A model generated the notes under the pieces. The model was not told the origin of the DNA. It saw nothing but the letters and a program-made list of their open reading frames with translations, and did not search any database. Below, one piece after another: positions 23,807 to 24,169 of a stretch of 24,169 nt of DNA. Every line of letters begins with the position of its first letter. Position 1 is the first letter of the stretch. Made by a program: the position numbers and the translations under genes. Source of the stretch: Thiothrix sp. (GTDB lineage Bacteria > Pseudomonadota > Gammaproteobacteria > Thiotrichales > Thiotrichaceae); contig DRMA01000030.1 of the NCBI GenBank assembly GCA_011375245.1, positions 1 through 24,169 on the forward strand, in the 5' to 3' direction.

Positions 23807-24169
23807 ATGATGAATAGAAAAATAGAACAACAAAAACAACAGATTCGCATCGTTCCTGGGAAGGACGCGACAGGGCAAGCTATTTTTTCTGTTTTGCTAA
23901 AAAGAAGTTATCAAATTAAAAACCAGCAAATTGCCCAACGATTAGTAGAGGTTGATGATTTACAACAGACCGATGAGTATTATAAACCCGCTGACCCGCG
24001 TTATAGCACGGTTAAATTTGAAAGTGACCTTGTGCCGTATAAATTAAAAACAGATGTTGTGTTTATTGGCAATGCATATACCGCTGATGGACAACCCGAA
24101 CAAAGCCTTATGGTTGGTATTGAAGTGGCAGAGAAAAAAAAGCTGATCCAAGTTATTGGTGATCGTCAT
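23807..24169 (+). CDS. DUF2169 domain protein, T6SS effector-associated (5-prime part, runs off window)
   Basis: The reading frame is open from ATG 23807 to the last base, 121 codons, so the gene is cut by the window edge. The visible part matches DUF2169: a VLLKRSYQI strand, DEYYKPADPRYSTVKFESDLVPYKLKTDVVF (described in two parts, about 53-69 and 70-83), an IGNAYTADGQP loop and the GDRH near the end. DUF2169 genes usually lie next to vgrG and an effector or PAAR gene and are thought to act as effector adaptors or chaperones. The start is 3 bases after vgrG, with no Shine-Dalgarno, so translation is probably coupled; Met at 23810 is an equal alternative start. An effector gene is expected beyond the window. 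Confidence 0.88.
   Translation, partial: MMNRKIEQQKQQIRIVPGKDATGQAIFSVLLKRSYQIKNQQIAQRLVEVDDLQQTDEYYKPADPRYSTVKFESDLVPYKLKTDVVFIGNAYTADGQPEQSLMVGIEVAEKKKLIQVIGDRH

Overview
This window is almost wholly a type VI secretion system (T6SS) locus, all on the + strand. It carries 12 of the 13 usual core components (TssA, TssK, TssL, TssM, TssB, TssC, Hcp/TssD, TssE, TssF, TssG, ClpV/TssH, VgrG/TssI) plus three accessory or regulatory genes (PppA-like phosphatase, TagH/Fha, TagF), one unrecognised 164-residue protein, and the start of a DUF2169 gene that runs off the window end. The DNA is AT-rich, with intergenic stretches more AT-rich still. Protein sequences are typical of Gammaproteobacteria. 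A sulfur-oxidiser type of gammaproteobacterium (Thiotrichales-like) is my guess from the base composition and from a GTAG-footed palindromic repeat; no marker gene in the window confirms it.

Layout: 1-240 is a leader with a small perfect inverted repeat. 241-11168 is a first transcription block: tssA, pppA, tagH, tssK, tssL, tssM, tagF, with close spacing and ATGA overlaps at tagH/tssK and tssM/tagF. It encodes the cap/assembly factor, the baseplate-membrane connector, the inner-membrane complex and the post-translational switch. 11169-11634 is a 466-base, very AT-rich gap with no convincing gene, probably the promoter region of the second block. 11635-21013 encodes the sheath (tssB, tssC), tube (hcp), baseplate (tssE, tssF, tssG) and the sheath-recycling ATPase (clpV). 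21071-24169 is the cargo end: an unrecognised ORF, vgrG, and a DUF2169 gene that commonly sits between vgrG and an effector.

How the genes work together: TssL and TssM form the envelope channel, TssK with TssE, TssF, TssG and VgrG form the baseplate, TssA primes and coordinates tail growth, Hcp makes the tube, TssB/TssC the contractile sheath, and ClpV disassembles the spent sheath. TagH (FHA), PppA and TagF belong to the threonine-phosphorylation switch, but the matching kinase PpkA is not in this window. The outer-membrane lipoprotein TssJ is also missing; TssL instead carries a C-terminal OmpA-like peptidoglycan-binding domain.

The most unusual material is outside the core domains: hcp is bracketed by a dense series of inverted repeats (13726-13909 before it, 14454-14596 after it, including a REP-like element); several core proteins carry low-complexity insertions (TssE Q/K/E coiled coil, ClpV Glu-Lys tract, TssM Pro-Ala linker, TssG tandem VKTE repeat); and an unrecognised protein lies between clpV and vgrG.
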